A DNA stretch of 64,000 bases from Lachnospiraceae bacterium (GTDB lineage: Bacteria; Bacillota; Clostridia; Lachnospirales; Lachnospiraceae): NCBI GenBank assembly GCA_017408025.1, contig JAFQVJ010000068.1, forward strand, positions 1 to 64,000, given 5' to 3'. A program made the translations under genes and the position numbers. Shown piece by piece: positions 1-9,560 of the stretch (its first letter is position 1; each line of letters opens with the position of its first letter). A model generated the notes under the pieces. It was given only the letters and a program-made list of their open reading frames with translations. It searched no databases and was not told the DNA's origin.

Positions 1-1
1 A

Positions 2-73
2 AATATGATTTCGGAAGAAAAATATAGTATTATTCTACCACCACTTATGGATTTTGTAATAAAAAACTTTTAA
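2..73 (+). CDS. C-terminal end of an unidentified protein, cut by the window edge
   Basis: An open frame enters from the left edge and stops with TAA at 71-73, giving 23 codons that end in DFVIKNF. The family cannot be recognised from so few residues, and a chance open frame is possible. It is followed by an AT-rich gap of about 80 bases before the promoter of the Asp23 gene, which fits the end of a transcription unit. Confidence 0.3.
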   Translation, partial: NMISEEKYSIILPPLMDFVIKNF

Positions 74-150
74 ATAATTTACATTTTTCACTCTATGGTG
101 GAATTTAATCTTTCATACGGAATTTAGTTTTACAATTCAGCTTTTTTTAG

Positions 151-179
151 TTTTCTTTTTAATAATAATATGGTATACT
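151..179 (+). promoter_or_regulatory. Putative sigma-A promoter with extended -10 for the Asp23 gene
   Basis: TATACT at 174-179 is preceded by TGG (extended -10), with a weak -35 TTTTCT at 151-156 and a 17-base spacer. It lies about 35 bases before the Asp23 start, which has a good GGAGG ribosome binding site. Confidence 0.45.
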
Positions 180-212
180 AACTAAAATTGTTATATTATT
201 GGAGGATGCTAT

Positions 213-572
213 ATGAAAGGAAGAATTACAAACAGCTTAGGTGAGATATTAATTGACGAAAATGTTATTGCAAAGTATGCAGGAACAACTGCCGTTGAAT
301 GTTTTGGTATTGTTGGTATGGCTGCCGTAAGCATGACAGATGGTCTTGTGAAACTTTTAAAAAAGGATAGTATCACAAAGGGTATAGATGTTGAGATTGA
401 TGAGATAAACAATATTACAATTGATTTCCATGTTATTGTGTCATATGGTGTTAATATTTCATCTGTAACAGACAACTTGGTTGAGAATGTAAAATATAAG
501 GTAGAGGCGTTTACAGGTCTTAAGGTTGCAAAGATTAACATTTTTGTTGAAGGCGTAAGAATTATCGATTAA
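213..572 (+). CDS. Asp23/Gls24 family envelope stress protein
   Basis: This 119-residue protein has the Asp23/Gls24 (DUF322) layout: a short N-terminal strand region (GEILIDENVIAKYAG), the central segment around VECFGIVGMA, and a C-terminal half with alternating strands ending near VAKINIFVEGV. Members of this family are small cytosolic or membrane-associated proteins linked to envelope stress; the biochemical role is not settled. The ATG follows TTGGAGGATGCTAT. It sits directly before the fatty acid kinase gene, a pairing common in Firmicutes (yloU-yloV in Bacillus), so the two may be cotranscribed. Confidence 0.9.
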   Translation: MKGRITNSLGEILIDENVIAKYAGTTAVECFGIVGMAAVSMTDGLVKLLKKDSITKGIDVEIDEINNITIDFHVIVSYGVNISSVTDNLVENVKYKVEAFTGLKVAKINIFVEGVRIID

Positions 573-647
573 TTATAGTACTTGTTTTTTGACATATTAT
601 TTATAATATAAATTTGTTGATTTGAACTTATTAAGGAGGAAAATATC

Positions 648-2318
648 GTGGCTATTTCTACTATAGACGCAAAATTGTTGCAGAAGATGTTTTTAGCTAG
701 TGCCAAGAACCTTGAAGCAAAAAAAGAATGGATAAATGAATTAAATGTTTTTCCTGTTCCAGATGGTGATACAGGTACAAATATGACACTTACAATTATG
801 TCAGCTGCAAAAGAAGTGAGTGGTATTGAAGAGCCTGATTTTGTTAATATTTCAAAAGCTATTTCGTCTGGTTCCTTAAGAGGAGCAAGAGGAAATTCGG
901 GAGTTATTCTCTCTCAGCTTTTTAGAGGCTTTACAAAGGAGATAAAAGAGGCAAGCATAATAGATGCGAAAGTAGTCGCAAGATCATTTGAGAGAGCGGT
1001 AGAAACTGCCTATAAAGCAGTTATGAAGCCGAAAGAGGGTACAATTCTTACAGTTGCTAAGGGTGTGGCTGAGAAAGCAGTGGAGATGTCAGCTAAGACA
1101 GAGGATCTTGAAGAGATTTTTAAAGCTGTAATCGAGCATGGTGATTATGTGTTGAGCCAGACCCCAGAGATGCTTCCGGTTCTTAAGCAGGCAGGCGTTG
1201 TAGATTCTGGTGGACAGGGACTTATGCAGGTTCTCAAGGGCGCATATGATTGTTTCCTTGGTAAAGAGATTGATGTTACTATTGAGGGCGCAAAGGGTGC
1301 ATCGGTCAACGCTGTTATGTCAGATGACAATATAGATATTAAGTTTGGTTACTGTACAGAATTTATCATTATGCTTGAGAAGAAGTTTGATGATAATGAT
1401 GAGAGACAATTTAAGGCATATCTTGAGTCTATTGGTGATTCTATTGTATGTGTGGCTGATGATGATATAGTAAAGATTCACGTTCATACAAATGATCCTG
1501 GTCTTGCTATCCAGAAAGCTTTGACATATGGTTCACTTACAAAGATGAAAATCGACAATATGAGAGAGGAACATCAGGAGAAGCTTATTAAGGATGCAGA
1601 GAAAATAGCTGCCCAGCAGAAAGAAGAGGTTGTACAGCAGGAATTACCGATGGAACATAAAGAAGTAGGTTTTATTTCAGTTTCAGTAGGTGAAGGTGTA
1701 AATGAAATATTCAAGGGTCTCGGTGTTGACTATATTATTGAAGGTGGTCAGACCATGAATCCAAGTACAGAGGACATCTTAACTGCTATTGACAAAGTGA
1801 ATGCTGATGTAGTCTATGTTCTACCTAATAATAAGAATATTATCCTTGCAGCTAATCAGGCTGAAAGCCTTGTAAAAGACAAGAAAGTTGTTGTTATTCC
1901 AACAAAAACAGTTCCACAGGGTATTACAGCTCTTATTAACTTTATTCCAGATAATTCTGTAGAGGATAATATTGAGCGAATGACTGAAGAAATCGAAAGA
2001 GTAAAGACAGGTCAGGTCACATATGCTGTCAGAGATACAGAGCTTGATGGTAAAGTTATCAAGGAAAATGATATAATGGGTATTGGCGACAAAGGTATAG
2101 TGGCAGTTGGTCAGGATATCAAGGCCACAACTGTTGAGATGGTTAAAGAACTGATTGATGACATGTCTGAACTTGTAAGCGTATATTATGGTGCAGATGT
2201 GACAGAAGAGGATGCAGAGGCCGTTGTTGCAGAGATTGAAGAGTTGTATCCAGATGTAGATGTGGAAGTAAATTATGGTGGCCAGCCAATTTACTACTAT
2301 CTTGTTTCTATCGAATAA
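648..2318 (+). CDS. fakA: Fatty acid kinase FakA (DAK2/DhaL domain, YloV family)
   Basis: This 556-residue cytosolic protein is the kinase that phosphorylates fatty acids bound to FakB carriers so that exogenous fatty acids can enter phospholipid synthesis. The N-terminal 200 residues form a DhaL-type domain with the metal-binding motif FPVPDGDTGTNM near residue 37 and SGGQGL near residue 187. A middle linker rich in Gln/Glu (about 320-340) leads to the C-terminal FakB-binding half. The length fits the family. The start has a strong AAGGAGG site. It lies between Asp23 and recG; no fakB is present in the window. Confidence 0.92.
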   Translation: MAISTIDAKLLQKMFLASAKNLEAKKEWINELNVFPVPDGDTGTNMTLTIMSAAKEVSGIEEPDFVNISKAISSGSLRGARGNSGVILSQLFRGFTKEIKEASIIDAKVVARSFERAVETAYKAVMKPKEGTILTVAKGVAEKAVEMSAKTEDLEEIFKAVIEHGDYVLSQTPEMLPVLKQAGVVDSGGQGLMQVLKGAYDCFLGKEIDVTIEGAKGASVNAVMSDDNIDIKFGYCTEFIIMLEKKFDDNDERQFKAYLESIGDSIVCVADDDIVKIHVHTNDPGLAIQKALTYGSLTKMKIDNMREEHQEKLIKDAEKIAAQQKEEVVQQELPMEHKEVGFISVSVGEGVNEIFKGLGVDYIIEGGQTMNPSTEDILTAIDKVNADVVYVLPNNKNIILAANQAESLVKDKKVVVIPTKTVPQGITALINFIPDNSVEDNIERMTEEIERVKTGQVTYAVRDTELDGKVIKENDIMGIGDKGIVAVGQDIKATTVEMVKELIDDMSELVSVYYGADVTEEDAEAVVAEIEELYPDVDVEVNYGGQPIYYYLVSIE

Positions 2319-2328
2319 TGATTTAATA

Positions 2329-2359
2329 ATAGTCTTCGTACATTGTGTACGAAGACTAT
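2329..2359 (+). terminator. Hairpin between fakA and recG (possible weak terminator)
   Basis: A 13-bp stem (AT plus AGTCTTCGTAC against GTACGAAGACT plus AT) with a 5-base loop lies 11 bases after the fakA stop. The following sequence (ATTGATTGTTG) is only moderately T-rich, so termination may be partial and recG could be read through. The recG ribosome binding site begins 11 bases later. Confidence 0.5.
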
Positions 2360-2379
2360 ATTGATTGTTGGAGATTTAT

Positions 2380-4458
2380 ATGAATATAAGGGAAATTAAA
2401 GGTATTGGTGAAAAAACTGAAAAATTATTCAATAAGCTAGGTGTCACTACGACAGATGAATTATTGGAATATTATCCTAGAACCTATGATGAATATACAA
2501 GACCATTATGTCTTGATGAAATAGATTCCACAGTGGGTATACCAGCAATTGAGGGTGTAATTATGTCTGAACCATCTCTTGTGCGAGCCAGAAATTTGCA
2601 GATTTTATCGGTATTTATAAAAGATCGTAAGGGTGCAAAGATTAAATGTTCATGGTTTAATATGCCTTATCTTAGGAGTACACTTAAAGTTGGAAGCAGA
2701 ATGGTATTTCGAGGCATGATAAAATGGGATAAGAATATGAGAAATGCAACTATAGAACAACCAGTTGTGTTTACTGTAGATGAATATGAAAGGAAGCTGG
2801 GCGTGTTGCAGCCAGTTTATCCATTGACCAAGGGATTGTCAAACAATCTTGTGACCAAGACGGTGAAACAGGCGCTTGAAATGTTAGAAGAGAATGAATC
2901 AGCCAGTGGAGATTATCTGCCTGATGCTATCAGGGAACGGGCTGGGCTTATGGAATTCCTTGAAGCTGTAAAAACAGTTCATTTTCCAACTGATAAGGAG
3001 AAGGTTATAGCTGCTAGGAAACGTCTTATATTTGATGAATTCTTTATATTTTTATTGGCGCTTAGGAGCTTTAAAGATAATACAGAGGTTGTTCATAGTG
3101 ATTATATAATTACTGATTACAGCCAGTCAGATCTGTTAGTTGAGAAGCTGCCTTATAGGTTGACTGAAGCACAGCAAAAGGTCATTCTTGAAATCAGACA
3201 GGATATGAAGTCTGGAAAAATGATGAATAGACTTGTTCAGGGGGATGTTGGATGCGGTAAAACCATAGTTGCATTTATGGCACTGGCAGATCTAGTGGCA
3301 TCAGGATATCAAGGAGCACTTATGGTTCCTACAGAGGTTCTTGCAAAACAGCATTATGAAAATCTTCTTGAAATGAAAGAAAAATATGGATTAAATGTTC
3401 GTCCAGTATTACTTACGGGCTCGGTTACGGTTGCCAATAAGAGGAAAATCTATGCACAGATAGAGAGCGGTGAGTTCGATATAGTTATTGGTACACATGC
3501 ACTTATACAGGAAAAAGTTGTGTATAAGAATCTTGCACTGGTAGTAACTGATGAGCAGCATAGATTTGGTGTAAAGCAGAGAGAAAAGCTATCTGGAAAA
3601 GGAAAGGAACCTCATATCTTAGTTATGAGTGCAACACCAATTCCAAGGACATTGGCTATTATTTTATATGGTGATTTGGACATTTCTGTAATTGACATTT
3701 TGCCTGCAGAAAGATTACCTATCAAGAACTGTGTGGTCGACAGAGGATACAGACCAAAAGCATATAAATTCATAGAAAATCAGGTGAGAAGCGGTCATCA
3801 GGCCTACGTAATCTGCCCTATGGTAGAGAGTATGGAGGATGGCGAGGGAAGCAGTGATTTATGTGATGTTATTAGTTATACAAAAATGCTAAAGAAGGAG
3901 TTGCCTGATGACATTAGTATTGAATATCTTCATGGTAAGATGAAGCCAGCACAAAAGAATGATATTATGGAGCGTTTTGCTGCAAATGAGATAAATGTTT
4001 TAGTATCAACAACAGTTATCGAAGTAGGTGTAAATGTTCCAAATGCAACTGTAATGATGGTAGAAGATGCTGAACGTTTTGGTTTGGCAGGACTTCATCA
4101 GCTAAGAGGTCGTGTTGGAAGAGGAGCGGCACAATCATATTGTATATTTGTGTCTGGTGCAAAGAATAAGGATACAAGGGAGCGTCTTGAGATATTAAAT
4201 AAGTCAAATGACGGTTTTTATATAGCAAATCAGGATTTAAAACTCAGAGGACCAGGAGATTTTTTTGGTATACGCCAAAGTGGTGATATGAGTTTCAAGC
4301 TTGGCGATATCTATGCTGACTCAGCTACGCTTAAACTTACATCAGATATTCTAGGGGAGATTGAGAGTGGCAAATTATCATTAGATAAATCTGAATCAGA
4401 CAGGATTACAAGAAAGCTTGATAATTATTTGACACTACATTATTCAATCAATTTATAG
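2380..4458 (+). CDS. recG: ATP-dependent DNA helicase RecG
   Basis: RecG remodels stalled replication forks and branched DNA by branch migration. The N-terminal wedge/OB domain (about 1-180) is followed by superfamily 2 helicase motifs: Walker A GDVGCGKT near residue 290, DEQH (motif II) near 390, SATPIPRT (motif III), and motif VI in QLRGRVGRG. The C-terminal TACC-like region ends at LHYSINL. The open frame begins earlier at a TTG (2365), but the GGAG at 2370-2373 is correctly spaced for the ATG at 2380, giving 692 residues. Downstream is a 170-base gap before ddl. Confidence 0.96.
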   Translation: MNIREIKGIGEKTEKLFNKLGVTTTDELLEYYPRTYDEYTRPLCLDEIDSTVGIPAIEGVIMSEPSLVRARNLQILSVFIKDRKGAKIKCSWFNMPYLRSTLKVGSRMVFRGMIKWDKNMRNATIEQPVVFTVDEYERKLGVLQPVYPLTKGLSNNLVTKTVKQALEMLEENESASGDYLPDAIRERAGLMEFLEAVKTVHFPTDKEKVIAARKRLIFDEFFIFLLALRSFKDNTEVVHSDYIITDYSQSDLLVEKLPYRLTEAQQKVILEIRQDMKSGKMMNRLVQGDVGCGKTIVAFMALADLVASGYQGALMVPTEVLAKQHYENLLEMKEKYGLNVRPVLLTGSVTVANKRKIYAQIESGEFDIVIGTHALIQEKVVYKNLALVVTDEQHRFGVKQREKLSGKGKEPHILVMSATPIPRTLAIILYGDLDISVIDILPAERLPIKNCVVDRGYRPKAYKFIENQVRSGHQAYVICPMVESMEDGEGSSDLCDVISYTKMLKKELPDDISIEYLHGKMKPAQKNDIMERFAANEINVLVSTTVIEVGVNVPNATVMMVEDAERFGLAGLHQLRGRVGRGAAQSYCIFVSGAKNKDTRERLEILNKSNDGFYIANQDLKLRGPGDFFGIRQSGDMSFKLGDIYADSATLKLTSDILGEIESGKLSLDKSESDRITRKLDNYLTLHYSINL

Positions 4459-4514
4459 TAACCACATTTTTATGTTTATTTCTGTGGTAGGTATTTCAGT
4501 AATATTTAGAAATG

Positions 4515-4545
4515 TTGTAGAAATCTATGTATAATGTGGTATACT
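4515..4545 (+). promoter_or_regulatory. Possible promoter region for ddl-murF
   Basis: The recG-ddl gap holds TTGTAG at 4515-4520 and TATACT at 4540-4545 with a 19-base spacer, and a second -10-like TATAAT at 4530-4535 without a clear -35. One of these may drive ddl. The spacing is not ideal, so this is a weak call. Confidence 0.3.
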
Positions 4546-4629
4546 GTATCGTGGATGTTATGAATATAATTAGTAATATCATTAGTAATATAATTTGAGT
4601 TAAACAGATATATAGAATGGAGAATAAAA

Positions 4630-5658
4630 ATGAAGATTGTTGTATTATGTGGAGGAACAAGTACTGAGAGAGCCGTTTCGCTTGTCACTGGTTCAGATGT
4701 ATGTAGAGCACTTAGAAGTAAGGGACACAAAGCTATATTGATAGATGTTTTTCTTGGACACAAGGATATAGACGTGGAAAAGATTTTTGATGAAGAGTTT
4801 TCTGTAGATGAAGAGTTAAAATACATAGAAGAGAATTCTAAAGATTTTGATAATATTAAGAAAAAAAGAAGAAATTTCTTTGGTGAGAATGTTTTAGAGC
4901 TTTGTAAGGCATGTGATATTGTATTTATGGGACTTCATGGAGCATGTGGAGAGGACGGCAAGGTTCAGGCTGCTCTTGAACTTATGGGTGTTAAATACAC
5001 AGGTGCAAATGCACTTAGCAGTGCAATGGCTATGGACAAGGCTGTAACAAAAAAGATATTTGCAGCTGATAATGTTCCTATGGCAAAAGGATTTAAAGTA
5101 TCTAAGGATACAGCAGAGAAGATGCCTGAAAGCTATGGATTAAAGTACCCTGTTGTAGTTAAGCCAAATTGCGGTGGTTCATCTATAGGCGTGTACTTTG
5201 CAGAGAATAGTCAGGAATATGAAGATGCACTTGAAAGAGCGTTTGCATATGAAGATGTTCTTGTTGTGGAGGAGAAGATTACAGGAAGAGAATTTTCTAT
5301 TGGTGTTGTGGAATATGAGGCTTATCCTATCATAGAAATCATTCCAAATGAGGGATTCTATGATTATGAAAATAAATATAAGCCTGGTGCAACAAAGGAT
5401 GTTTGCCCAGCGGAGGTAGATGAGGAATCAGCTGTTAGGATGCAAAAAGCGGCAGTTGATGCGGCAAAGTCATTAGGACTTGACACATATTGCCGCGTTG
5501 ATGTATTGATGGACAAAGAAGGCAATTGCTATTGTCTTGAAGCAAATACACTGCCAGGTATGACTCCAACCAGCCTTTTACCACAAGAAGCAAAGGTTAT
5601 AGGGCTGGATTATGCTGAACTTTGTGAACATCTTATAAATATTTCATTAAACAAATAG
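4630..5658 (+). CDS. ddl: D-alanine--D-alanine ligase
   Basis: This ATP-grasp enzyme joins two D-alanines to make the terminal dipeptide of the peptidoglycan precursor. The 342-residue protein shows the N-terminal signature GGTSTERAVSL, a central HGACGEDG, the ATP-grasp segments VVVKPNCGGSSIGV and VVEEKITGREF, and the C-terminal metal and omega-loop motif EANTLPGMTPTSLLPQ. It precedes murF by about 45 bases, so the dipeptide-making and dipeptide-adding steps are encoded together. Residue numbering is slightly shorter than the Gram-negative Ddl average, which is normal in clostridia. Confidence 0.96.
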   Translation: MKIVVLCGGTSTERAVSLVTGSDVCRALRSKGHKAILIDVFLGHKDIDVEKIFDEEFSVDEELKYIEENSKDFDNIKKKRRNFFGENVLELCKACDIVFMGLHGACGEDGKVQAALELMGVKYTGANALSSAMAMDKAVTKKIFAADNVPMAKGFKVSKDTAEKMPESYGLKYPVVVKPNCGGSSIGVYFAENSQEYEDALERAFAYEDVLVVEEKITGREFSIGVVEYEAYPIIEIIPNEGFYDYENKYKPGATKDVCPAEVDEESAVRMQKAAVDAAKSLGLDTYCRVDVLMDKEGNCYCLEANTLPGMTPTSLLPQEAKVIGLDYAELCEHLINISLNK

Positions 5659-5702
5659 ATGACAGATATTTATTAAATTATAGTAACAGAATGGAGAATT
5701 GT

Positions 5703-7076
5703 ATGAAAAACATGACATTGGAAGCTATAGCTAAGGCTGTAGATGGAGTTGCATACAACATAACAGATAAAATAGGAAATGTTACTGCAAAGGGTGTTGT
5801 TATTGATAGCAGACAGGTTGAGGAGGACTATATATTTATAGCTATAAAAGGTGAGCGTGTCGATGGTCACTCATTTATCAGCCAGGTTTTTGAAAAAGGT
5901 GCATTGGCTGTTGTGTGTGAGGAAAAACCACAAAATATCCAAAAACCATATATTCTTGTAAAATCTTCCACAGATGCCTTGAAGAAGATGGCAGCATTTT
6001 ATAGACAAAATCTGGATATAAAGCTTATTGGAATTACAGGAAGTGTCGGTAAAACAAGTACAAAGGAATTTATAGCGGCAGTGCTTTCCGAGAAATATAA
6101 TGTCCTCAAAACAGAGGGCAACTTTAATAATGAGATTGGTTTGCCGCTTACAATTTTAAAAATAAGAGATGAGCATGAAATCGCTGTAATAGAGATGGGA
6201 ATTAGTCATTTTGGCGATATGAAGCCCCTTGGAGAGATTGCGAAGCCGGATATATGTGTTATCACAAATATAGGCTATTGTCATCTTGAGCATCTTATAG
6301 ACAGAGATGGGGTCCTGAAAGAGAAGACAGATATGTTTAATTATGCTAAGGATGACGCACAGTATATTCTCAATGGAGATGATGATAAGCTGGCTACTGT
6401 GACAGAGGTTCGAGGAAAGACACCGATATTTGTAAGTATTGACGATAGTGCGAAACCAGTTCACATTAAAGGAATTCTAAAAAGTGGTATAGAAGGCAGT
6501 GTATGTGTTGCGTCTGTTCATGGAGAGGAAGTAGAGTTAAGCATACCTGTACCTGGCAAGCATATGATATCAAACGCCTTAGTGGCATGTGCAGTTGGCA
6601 AAATCTGTGGTGTCAATACTGAGCACATGAAGCGGGGAATTGCAAAGATAAAGCCAGTTGGTGGAAGAGTTAATATTATCAAAAGCAATAGATATACAAT
6701 TATAGATGACTGTTACAATGCAAATCCTGTGTCGATGAAGGCTTCTATTGATGTACTCAAGTATGCCGATACTCGTAAGGTGGCTATTTTAGGTGATATG
6801 TTTGAGTTGGGTGCAGATGAAGCAAAGCTTCATAAAGGTATAGGTGAGTATGTGGCAAAAACAGGTGTAGATATGCTTGTGACGGTGGGAAATATCAGCG
6901 AAAATATTGATATTGGCGCAAAAGAAAAAGAATTTAATGGAACATTCATGCACTATAGTACTTTAGAAGAGTGCCTTGAGAATTTGGAGAATACATTAGA
7001 AAATAATGATACAATCCTTGTAAAAGCATCACACGGAATGCATTTGGAAAAGATTATAAATTTATTGACCAAATAA
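5703..7076 (+). CDS. murF: UDP-MurNAc-tripeptide--D-alanyl-D-alanine ligase MurF
   Basis: MurF attaches D-Ala-D-Ala to the UDP-MurNAc-tripeptide, the last cytosolic step of precursor synthesis. The 457-residue protein has the Mur ligase N domain, the P-loop ITGSVGKTSTKEF near residue 112, the central EMGISHFG, and the C-terminal motif DDCYNANPVSMK. An in-frame ATG lies at 5691, but it overlaps the ribosome binding site TGGAG (5692-5696), so the ATG at 5703 (MKNMTLEA) is the likelier start. It uses the product of ddl immediately upstream. Confidence 0.94.
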   Translation: MKNMTLEAIAKAVDGVAYNITDKIGNVTAKGVVIDSRQVEEDYIFIAIKGERVDGHSFISQVFEKGALAVVCEEKPQNIQKPYILVKSSTDALKKMAAFYRQNLDIKLIGITGSVGKTSTKEFIAAVLSEKYNVLKTEGNFNNEIGLPLTILKIRDEHEIAVIEMGISHFGDMKPLGEIAKPDICVITNIGYCHLEHLIDRDGVLKEKTDMFNYAKDDAQYILNGDDDKLATVTEVRGKTPIFVSIDDSAKPVHIKGILKSGIEGSVCVASVHGEEVELSIPVPGKHMISNALVACAVGKICGVNTEHMKRGIAKIKPVGGRVNIIKSNRYTIIDDCYNANPVSMKASIDVLKYADTRKVAILGDMFELGADEAKLHKGIGEYVAKTGVDMLVTVGNISENIDIGAKEKEFNGTFMHYSTLEECLENLENTLENNDTILVKASHGMHLEKIINLLTK

Positions 7077-7093
7077 ATCAAGTAATATATAAT
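7065..7093 (+). promoter_or_regulatory. Sigma-A promoter for the zinc-ribbon protein gene
   Basis: TTGACC (7065-7070) and TATAAT (7088-7093) are separated by exactly 17 bases. The -35 lies in the last codons of murF, and transcription would start about 35 bases before the next gene. Confidence 0.6.
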
Positions 7094-7135
7094 GTTAATG
7101 TATTTTAAACAAAGAGGATAAAGGAGATTTAAGAA

Positions 7136-8026
7136 ATGTTTTGTATTAATTGTGGAACAAGACTTGCAGATGACGCAGTATTTTGTGTTAATTGTGGATG
7201 TAAGATTACAGCAGAAAGTGTTGGTAAGCCAGAGGTACAGCAATCAGTTGTTACAGAACAACCAGTAACTATGGAACCAGTTGTTATGGAACAGCCAGTT
7301 GCTGAACAGCCTGTATTTCAGCAGGATGCATATAATCAAGGACAGTATAGTTCTCATGGTGCATTCCAGACAACACAGCAGATGTATCAGCCACAGCAGC
7401 CAGTTGCTCAACAGGCGTTTTATAATACACCTGCACAGCCGGTAAAGAAGAGCAATGCTTCAGTTCCAGCTATAATATTTTTAGTAATTGCAGCTATTGC
7501 ATCAATTGCTATATCAATTGGTCACTTTGTAGATGGTGAAATAGGCATGGGTGTTATGAATCTTTGTTATTTTGCAACATCCATTGTGCTTATTGTCTAC
7601 AGTGTCTCAACAAAGAAGATTGGCTCTATATTAAAAGGTGTATTCTTCTTGCTAATGTTGGTACTTAATGTTATTTTTGCTGGTGTTTCAGCATTTGGTG
7701 CAGCATTTGACATTTTTGGTAATGCCAAAGCAGGTATTGATTACTATTACGCAATTATAATATTGTTACAGTACATATTCCTTTATGTATATATGTTGGT
7801 TTCTATTATAAGAAGCTTCATAGGTAAGGAAAAGGTATCTTACGCAACATGTCTTTTTGGTTACTTTGCAATGATTTTAATTATTGCAGCATTTGTAGTG
7901 GATGTAGCGTCTGATATAAATGGATTATTTATCTTTAATTTTATTCCTGTTGATTTAGGAATTGTTACACTTATTATAGGTGACATATTTGCAGCAACAC
8001 GTAAGGGCAAGAAGGTCTCTGAATAA
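7136..8026 (+). CDS. Zinc-ribbon membrane protein of unknown function
   Basis: The first 25 residues form a zinc_ribbon_2 type domain with two CxxC pairs (FCINCG and FCVNCGC). Residues 35-105 are a low-complexity linker rich in Gln, Pro and Val. From about residue 108 to 285 there are five or six hydrophobic membrane segments. Proteins with this layout are common in Clostridia and have no agreed function. The start follows AAAGGAGATTTAAGAA. It has its own promoter and ends at a strong terminator, so it is probably monocistronic. Confidence 0.75.
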   Translation: MFCINCGTRLADDAVFCVNCGCKITAESVGKPEVQQSVVTEQPVTMEPVVMEQPVAEQPVFQQDAYNQGQYSSHGAFQTTQQMYQPQQPVAQQAFYNTPAQPVKKSNASVPAIIFLVIAAIASIAISIGHFVDGEIGMGVMNLCYFATSIVLIVYSVSTKKIGSILKGVFFLLMLVLNVIFAGVSAFGAAFDIFGNAKAGIDYYYAIIILLQYIFLYVYMLVSIIRSFIGKEKVSYATCLFGYFAMILIIAAFVVDVASDINGLFIFNFIPVDLGIVTLIIGDIFAATRKGKKVSE

Positions 8027-8051
8027 TTTTACTTAGAGAAACGCAAAAACA

Positions 8052-8082
8052 AGGCGGTAGCATATGCTACCGCCTCATTTTT
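8052..8082. terminator. Strong bidirectional intrinsic terminator
   Basis: A near-perfect palindrome, AGGCGGTAGCA at 8052-8062 paired with its complement ending at 8075, is followed by CATTTTT on the plus strand and preceded by AAAAAC, which is a T-run on the minus strand. It sits between the convergent zinc-ribbon and SASP genes and can end both. Confidence 0.88.
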
Positions 8083-8115
8083 ATGATGTTTAAATCACAA
8101 TCAAGGGTCTGGTAC

Positions 8116-8319
8116 TTACTTACCAGCCATCTGTCTCTCCTGAGCCTCGATCATTTTCTTAACCATATAACCGCCTACAGAACCATTCTGAGCAGATGTT
8201 AAGTTACCGTTGTAACCATCTGTTAAAGGTACTCCAAGTTCTGTAGCAACCTCCATCTTGAATCTGTTCATGGCTGACTTAGCCTCAGGAACGTTTGTCT
8301 TATTTGATGAACTTCCCAT
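8116..8319 (-). CDS. Alpha/beta-type small acid-soluble spore protein
   Basis: This 67-residue protein coats and protects spore DNA. It shows the two conserved SASP blocks: KMEVATELGVPL near the middle, which includes the germination protease recognition segment, and the C-terminal GSVGGYMVKKMIEAQER. An ATG at 8325 lies only one or two bases from the GGAGGA site (8327-8332), so the second ATG at 8319 is the more likely start. It shows that the organism makes endospores. Expression in the forespore is expected from the family; no convincing sigma-G promoter was recognised. Confidence 0.93.
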   Translation of the reverse strand: MGSSSNKTNVPEAKSAMNRFKMEVATELGVPLTDGYNGNLTSAQNGSVGGYMVKKMIEAQERQMAGK

Positions 8320-8447
8320 TTTCATATCCTCCGATACATTTTATATTTGTAATCGAAACTGACTTGATAGCTTATGCCGTCGTGTCTGTCTCTTGGTTAC
8401 GGGATTATTATATGGATTCTTCGGAATATTAAACTGGTATTTTTTGT

Positions 8448-9560
8448 CTACTTTATCTTTATTAAAAAATCTAATACATGTTTGACGTAATGCAAAACTT
8501 GTTCACCGTCGCCTAAAAACTCGTCGGTTACCTCAAAATATGTCTTTTTATCATGATACTCCTTTTTGAAATATGGAGTAACAATTTCTTTATACTGTGG
8601 TAAAAACTGCCCGGTTTTCTTACTATAGCAGTTTGCTGCTTTGGCTTTCACTCGATAGTTTTTATCTACATAAAAGGCTACACTTTTATGTATAGACATA
8701 TCCTCCTCTGGAAGGTAGTAGTAGTCCTTATAATTTGGATAAAAGAACTTAAGTTCATCAGTATAAACTTCAATTTTAAGCTTCAATTTTTCGTCATAGG
8801 CAGTCATGTAAAATTCCTGTGTACCAAAGGAAACTCTTTTAGGAACAGGAGTGTTTAGAATTAATTCTATAATCACATCCTTGCGAGGCATTTCATCTCG
8901 TGCTCCATGATCTTCTATGGTAAGGGTTTTTAAGGCATATTCTTCCTTAAAAATATCTGAATAGGACAATATATCAAGAAGGGTAACCATTCCTTGAATA
9001 TCCTCATAATTGTGCAAAATAAGAAATGCCATAGCTCTAGGATCACGCTTGTCCATATATTCAAAATACATAGAAATTAAATCCCCACCAGAAAAGATGT
9101 CTTCTCTGTTTAAATCAAAAAATTGTTCCATGGTTTTTTGTTTCAAGTTTTCTGTCTTAAAAATATTTTTTATAGGTGAAGCATACTTATATAAATCAAT
9201 ATGCTCAAATTGAGAAAAATCAAACAGAATGTTATATTTTTTACACTTTTCTTCCATATACGGAATGTCAAACCCTTGACCATTGTAGTGAATCAAAGTG
9301 GAGTACGACCTTGAAAACTCCATAAAAGCACATATCATAGCAGCTTCATCATTGTAATTATCCAGAAACCATTGAGTAGCATGGAATGTTCCTGTTTTTG
9401 AGTTTGTGTATAAACAACCAATCATGTATAGTTTAGTTTTATTGGCAGAAAATCCGGTTGTTTCAATATCAAAGAATAAAGCCTTATCTAAAGATATATA
9501 TTTATATTTTTCCATTATTTGGTTGTAGCTTATTCCAGTGTCCTTTGTTATTATCTTCAT
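8448..9560 (-). CDS. DEDD-type exonuclease, ribonuclease H-like YprB family
   Basis: The N-terminal half carries the exonuclease motif ALFFDIETTGFSA (Asp/Glu metal ligands) near residue 30, then LIHYNGQGFDIPYM and later HNYEDIQGM, the pattern of RNase_H_2/YprB nucleases. The C-terminal half (about 230-370) has no domain that I recognise. The substrate is unknown. The longest frame starts at 9569, but its AGG lies directly against that ATG, so the ATG at 9560 (MKIITKD), nine bases from the AGG, is preferred. It is divergent from the rnf operon. Confidence 0.82.
   Translation of the reverse strand: MKIITKDTGISYNQIMEKYKYISLDKALFFDIETTGFSANKTKLYMIGCLYTNSKTGTFHATQWFLDNYNDEAAMICAFMEFSRSYSTLIHYNGQGFDIPYMEEKCKKYNILFDFSQFEHIDLYKYASPIKNIFKTENLKQKTMEQFFDLNREDIFSGGDLISMYFEYMDKRDPRAMAFLILHNYEDIQGMVTLLDILSYSDIFKEEYALKTLTIEDHGARDEMPRKDVIIELILNTPVPKRVSFGTQEFYMTAYDEKLKLKIEVYTDELKFFYPNYKDYYYLPEEDMSIHKSVAFYVDKNYRVKAKAANCYSKKTGQFLPQYKEIVTPYFKKEYHDKKTYFEVTDEFLGDGEQVLHYVKHVLDFLIKIK

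Noticed and set aside
209..541. Long minus-strand open frame opposite the Asp23 gene
   Set aside because: It is a shadow of the real gene: no ribosome binding site, no recognisable domain. Many similar minus-strand frames across the window were left out for the same reason.
648..2318. Promoter made of TTGACA at 589-594 and TATAAT at 602-607 before fakA
   Set aside because: The spacer is only 7 bases, so the two boxes cannot work together.
8320..8447. Sigma-G promoter for the SASP gene
   Set aside because: GCATA, 18 bases, then GATTACA on the minus strand is only a partial match; not strong enough to list.
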